Shown in pieces: positions 60,976 through 64,000 of a stretch of DNA of 64,000 nucleotides. Each line of letters begins with the position of its first letter. The stretch's first letter is position 1. This DNA comes from a candidate division SR1 bacterium (GTDB taxonomy: Bacteria; Patescibacteriota; JACMRA01). The DNA lies in contig JACMQI010000036.1 in assembly GCA_014377045.1 (NCBI GenBank), forward strand, positions 1 to 64,000, written 5' to 3'. Under the pieces are notes generated by a model. The model saw nothing but the letters and a program-made list of their open reading frames with translations, was not told where the DNA came from and did no database searches. The position numbers and the translations under genes are program-made.

Positions 60976-62403
60976 CTAAACCCCGCCAATTCTCCTAACT
61001 AGCTCTATTTTCTCTTGTACACTATCTACGCCTGTAGTTTCCAAAATAAAACGAATCAATGGCTCAGTGTTGCTTGGTCTCATACTAAATTTCCATTCAG
61101 GGTAAAATACACTTACACCATCCATCTCACTGATACGTGCATCATGGAAATACTCTTCAATCTTAGCTTTTACATCTCCAAATGTTTGCCCTTGAGGTAT
61201 TTTGAGGTTCATAAGATCGCTTACAAAATATTCATCTGCATATCTAGCAAAAAGATCTGAAAACTTTTTATTTTGCGTCACATAGATTTTTATCATCAGT
61301 GAGACGGCTATCGCTCCACTATCCATAGATCCAAACTGACCAAAATAGTGGTGTCCACTAAACTCACCTCCATAAATCGCTTTATATTTGTCAACTTCAG
61401 ATTTGATATAAGTGTGTCCTTGTTTAGAAGGTATTGCTACACCATCGTTTTCTGTGATCACATCTATAGCTAGTCGACTTCCAGGCTGACAGTAAACCAC
61501 AGCATTATTAAACTCTGGATACTTTCCTTGTTTCTTATCTTTTAAAAGAGTTTCGGCGAAAAGTGCAACCAGAAAATCTCCTGGAAGAGGCTCGCCATTT
61601 TCATCTACAAAAAATGCCCTGTCTCCATCTCCGTCAAATGCTATACCGAAGTCGCATTTTTGATCCAAAACGACCTTTTTAAGATCGACCAAATTATTTA
61701 TATTTTGTGGATCGGCAGGGTGGTTGGGAAAATTACCATCTAAGTCCCAAAAAAGTGGTATAAACTCAATGTTTGTATATAGTTTTTGAATATATGGCAT
61801 GATAAACCCACCCATACCATTACCACAGTCTACGGCAATTTTTAACTTTCGGCCTTGCCAAGCAAGCATTTCGTTTATATCACTAGAATCCCCTATTTCT
61901 CTTATTTTAGAGACAAAAAATTCTATTACTTTATTTCTTGCTAATTCATGGACTTTGGACTCACTAATTTGTGGTAATACTGTTTCATCAATGACCGAAA
62001 GTACGACATCTCTTACTTTATCAAGACCGCTTTCAAGACCTAACATTTGTGGTACTTTTTTGACGATTTTGATGCCATTATCATCTCTTGGATTGTGACT
62101 AGCTGTGACCATACAACCAGAACATTTAAACAACAAAGTAGCAGCATAAAGCGTATCCGTAGTACAGTGTCCTATACCTATTACTTCGGCACCAGCGTCA
62201 ATTATACCTTGTATCAAAGCATTGTAGAATTTAGGCGATGTCAATCTGTAATCACGGGCAACGATAACGGTCAAAGGAAGCTTTTCTACTTTTAATATTT
62301 GTTCTACGAAGCTAAAACCAGAAAAATAGTATACTTTTTCATTGATTTGAGGACTAGTACCGCGAATATCGTAAGCTTTGAATAATTGAGAATATTGAGA
62401 CAT
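60976..62403 (-). CDS. phosphomannomutase/phosphoglucomutase
   Basis: A 475-residue alpha-D-phosphohexomutase. The phosphoserine loop is MVTASHNPRDDNGIK, the metal loop FDGDGDRAF, the sugar loop GGEFSGHHYFG and the phosphate-binding site RPSNTEPLIRF. Order and length fit the AlgC/ManB class, supplying glucose 1-phosphate or mannose 1-phosphate for envelope glycans. Glycan use in this organism is otherwise little represented here, apart from the decayed GT39 gene. Exact substrate undetermined. Confidence 0.92.
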   Translation of the reverse strand: MSQYSQLFKAYDIRGTSPQINEKVYYFSGFSFVEQILKVEKLPLTVIVARDYRLTSPKFYNALIQGIIDAGAEVIGIGHCTTDTLYAATLLFKCSGCMVTASHNPRDDNGIKIVKKVPQMLGLESGLDKVRDVVLSVIDETVLPQISESKVHELARNKVIEFFVSKIREIGDSSDINEMLAWQGRKLKIAVDCGNGMGGFIMPYIQKLYTNIEFIPLFWDLDGNFPNHPADPQNINNLVDLKKVVLDQKCDFGIAFDGDGDRAFFVDENGEPLPGDFLVALFAETLLKDKKQGKYPEFNNAVVYCQPGSRLAIDVITENDGVAIPSKQGHTYIKSEVDKYKAIYGGEFSGHHYFGQFGSMDSGAIAVSLMIKIYVTQNKKFSDLFARYADEYFVSDLMNLKIPQGQTFGDVKAKIEEYFHDARISEMDGVSVFYPEWKFSMRPSNTEPLIRFILETTGVDSVQEKIELVRRIGGV

Positions 62404-62560
62404 ATTAATAGTGTAATAAATTGCATATAAAAATCAGAAATGTCAACATCAAAATCAATTAAACTAATTCGTATAATATCAAATACCTAACTGTAGATAC
62501 CATTTATACGTTATTTTATAAAGACAATTATTTAAATTTAGTTTAAAAAAATATAATCTC

Positions 62561-62590
62561 TTGACAAATTGTCAAAAATCCCCGTATCCT
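62561..62590 (+). promoter_or_regulatory. promoter of ftsZ
   Basis: TTGACA (62561-62566), 18-bp spacer, TATCCT (62585-62590). The 5' UTR is about 37 nt. Confidence 0.65.
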
Positions 62591-62633
62591 GTAGACAATT
62601 ATTTCTTCTAATCTAATAGACTACACATTAGGT

Positions 62634-63926
62634 ATGCTTCCAAAAAATCTAAAAAGCGATTTTTCACCTCGTGCTGATACGTACAATATGAATATGGTTA
62701 ACTCTACAAAATTTACTCCTGCGGCAAAAATCAAAGTCATCGGATGTGGTGGCGGAGGTGGAAACGCCATTCGTCGAATGATTGAAATAGGACTTGAAGG
62801 CGTCGAATTCTGGGCTATGAATACTGATTTACAGGTTTTAAAAGGCATTCATGCTGATGGTGTAATTCAATTGGGTGCAAATATTACTCGTGGATTAGGT
62901 GCGGGTATGAGCGCTGAGGTTGGTCGCCAAGCTGCTGAAGAAAGTCTTGCAGAAATCGAAGCTGCGCTCGCTGGTGCTGACATGGTATTTATTACTGCGG
63001 GTATGGGAGGAGGAACTGGAACTGGTGCTGCTCCTGTTATAGCGGAAGTTGCCAAACGGATGGGTATATTGACCGTTGGTGTTGTTACCAAACCTTTTGA
63101 ATTTGAAGGCCAAAAACGTAAGCAAATTGCTGAAGAGGGTATTGAAAGTCTCAAATCAAATGCTGACGCAGTAATCATTGTACCAAATCAAAGACTTTTA
63201 CAGATTATAGATAAGCGCACTTCAGTTTATGAAGCATTCAAAATTTCCGATGACATTCTCAGACAAGCTGTACAAGGTATTTCCGATTTAATTAACTTCC
63301 CTGGCGAGATCAATGTCGATTTTGCGGATGTTAGAGCTATTATGAGTAATGCAGGTACTGCACTCATGGGTATGGGTAGAGCTAGTGGTTCTGGAGAAGA
63401 CCGTGCTAAGCAAGCCGCATTTATGGCTATCGATTCTCCACTACTTGAATTATCGATCGAAGGTGCAAGAGGAGTTCTCTTTAATGTACAAGGTGGCAAG
63501 AACCTTTCAATGTTTGAAATTGGAGAAGCTGCTGATGTTATCAATCAGCATGTAGATCCAGAAGCTAAAATTATTTTTGGAACATCCATTGATCCCAACT
63601 TGCAAGATGAAATACGTATAACTGTTGTAGCAACAGGATTTACTAAAGAAAAAGAGGAAGTGCCTGAAACATTTACTAGCCCTATTAACGGTGGCATCAA
63701 AATGCCATATAATGTACCAAAATTTGGTCGAGAGCGTGAAGATAACCATAACGATAATGCGTCAGTAAATAGCAACAATTATTCACAAGTTTATTCACAA
63801 ACTGGAAATACAAGACTTAATTCAAATAATACACGGCCTCAACAACAGCAAGAACCAGCAGAACAGCTAGATATTCCAGCTTTTTTACGTAAAAAAATTC
63901 AAGGTGATAACAGTGATGATGAATAA
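62634..63926 (+). CDS. ftsZ: cell division protein FtsZ
   Basis: A 430-residue FtsZ: KVIGCGGGGGNAIRRM, the tubulin signature MGGGTGTGAAPVIAE, the T7 loop NVDFADVRAIM, and the conserved C-terminal peptide LDIPAFLRKK after a flexible N/Q-rich linker. An N-terminal extension of about 30 residues precedes the GTPase core; a second ATG lies in it (62688). It polymerises with GTP to form the division ring. It stands alone, without ftsA or ftsQ next to it in the window, and has its own promoter and terminator. Confidence 0.97.
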   Translation: MLPKNLKSDFSPRADTYNMNMVNSTKFTPAAKIKVIGCGGGGGNAIRRMIEIGLEGVEFWAMNTDLQVLKGIHADGVIQLGANITRGLGAGMSAEVGRQAAEESLAEIEAALAGADMVFITAGMGGGTGTGAAPVIAEVAKRMGILTVGVVTKPFEFEGQKRKQIAEEGIESLKSNADAVIIVPNQRLLQIIDKRTSVYEAFKISDDILRQAVQGISDLINFPGEINVDFADVRAIMSNAGTALMGMGRASGSGEDRAKQAAFMAIDSPLLELSIEGARGVLFNVQGGKNLSMFEIGEAADVINQHVDPEAKIIFGTSIDPNLQDEIRITVVATGFTKEKEEVPETFTSPINGGIKMPYNVPKFGREREDNHNDNASVNSNNYSQVYSQTGNTRLNSNNTRPQQQQEPAEQLDIPAFLRKKIQGDNSDDE

Positions 63927-63948
63927 ATAAGCATAGTCCCTTCAAAAT

Positions 63949-63990
63949 AATGGTATATAAGATTCTAACCCCTATATACCATTATTTTCA
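63949..63990 (+). terminator. hairpin terminator of ftsZ
   Basis: Perfect eleven-pair stem AATGGTATATA (63949-63959) / TATATACCATT (63973-63983), 13-nt loop, followed by ATTTTCA. The T run is short. Confidence 0.7.
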
Positions 63991-64000
63991 CTATAACTTT

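Noticed and set aside
1-64000. CRISPR arrays, insertion sequences or transposases
   Set aside because: No regularly spaced direct repeats and no transposase motifs were seen. The only repeats are the internal protein repeat and the decayed small-gene copies.

Overview
The window is strongly AT-rich, gene-dense bacterial chromosome using the standard bacterial code: TGA ends several genes and an RF2 gene is present. Housekeeping genes include dnaE, prfB, rpsO, nusG-secE, dnaK, lepB, ruvX, pgk, rny, ftsZ and two tRNA-Glu genes. Gene content and compactness (MurT-like ligase, a membrane-anchored baseplate-J-like protein of the kind common in Patescibacteria, shortened or eroded DNA-repair proteins, many wall hydrolases, no biosynthetic operons) fit a reduced Patescibacteria/CPR-type host-associated cell. 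That placement is inference from gene content, not a phylogeny. Most promoters are clear TTGACA-N17-TATAAT types, and Shine-Dalgarno sequences are rare.

Layout. 1-3.3 kb: DUF1232 protein and a flavin electron-transfer operon (ferric-reductase-like membrane protein, FMN-binding protein, ApbE). 3.4-14 kb: DUF3137, a short DnaE, MurJ-like flippase, a baseplate-J-like protein with RF2, tRNA-Glu(CTC), RpiB and a beta-CASP nuclease. 14-19 kb: an accessory zone of secreted proteins, a ricin-lectin protein with a possible permuted papain-like domain, a small membrane-protein family with one intact and two decayed copies, and a broken M23 peptidase-ricin gene. 19-27 kb: lemA-rpsO, mltG, an exonuclease fused to an apparently dead DinG-like helicase, DUF218, nusG/secE and a MurT-like ligase. 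27-36 kb: a broken SH3 gene and a 2103-residue membrane-anchored protein carrying six predicted wall-active domains, followed in its operon by a 258-residue membrane protein. 36-48 kb: dnaK with a CIRCE-like operator, paired small secreted proteins, an ABC transporter whose permease is fused to its binding protein, a FEN nuclease with LepB, two further wall-active secreted proteins, a nuclease, tRNA-Glu(TTC) and a RecG cut to its wedge domain. 48-64 kb: RuvX with a fused bS6-bS18 ribosomal protein, pgk, rny, a decayed GT39-type glycosyltransferase, polysaccharide deacetylase, MFS exporter, secreted esterase, Excalibur protein, phosphohexomutase and ftsZ.

Three themes stand out. (1) An exceptional concentration of peptidoglycan-active enzymes, headed by the 2103-residue protein, suggests own-wall remodelling or attack on a neighbour's or host's wall. 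(2) Several promoters place the predicted transcription start on or within two or three bases of the start codon, which indicates leaderless mRNAs and corrects a number of gene starts. (3) Several genes are visibly decaying or truncated, so reductive evolution looks ongoing.
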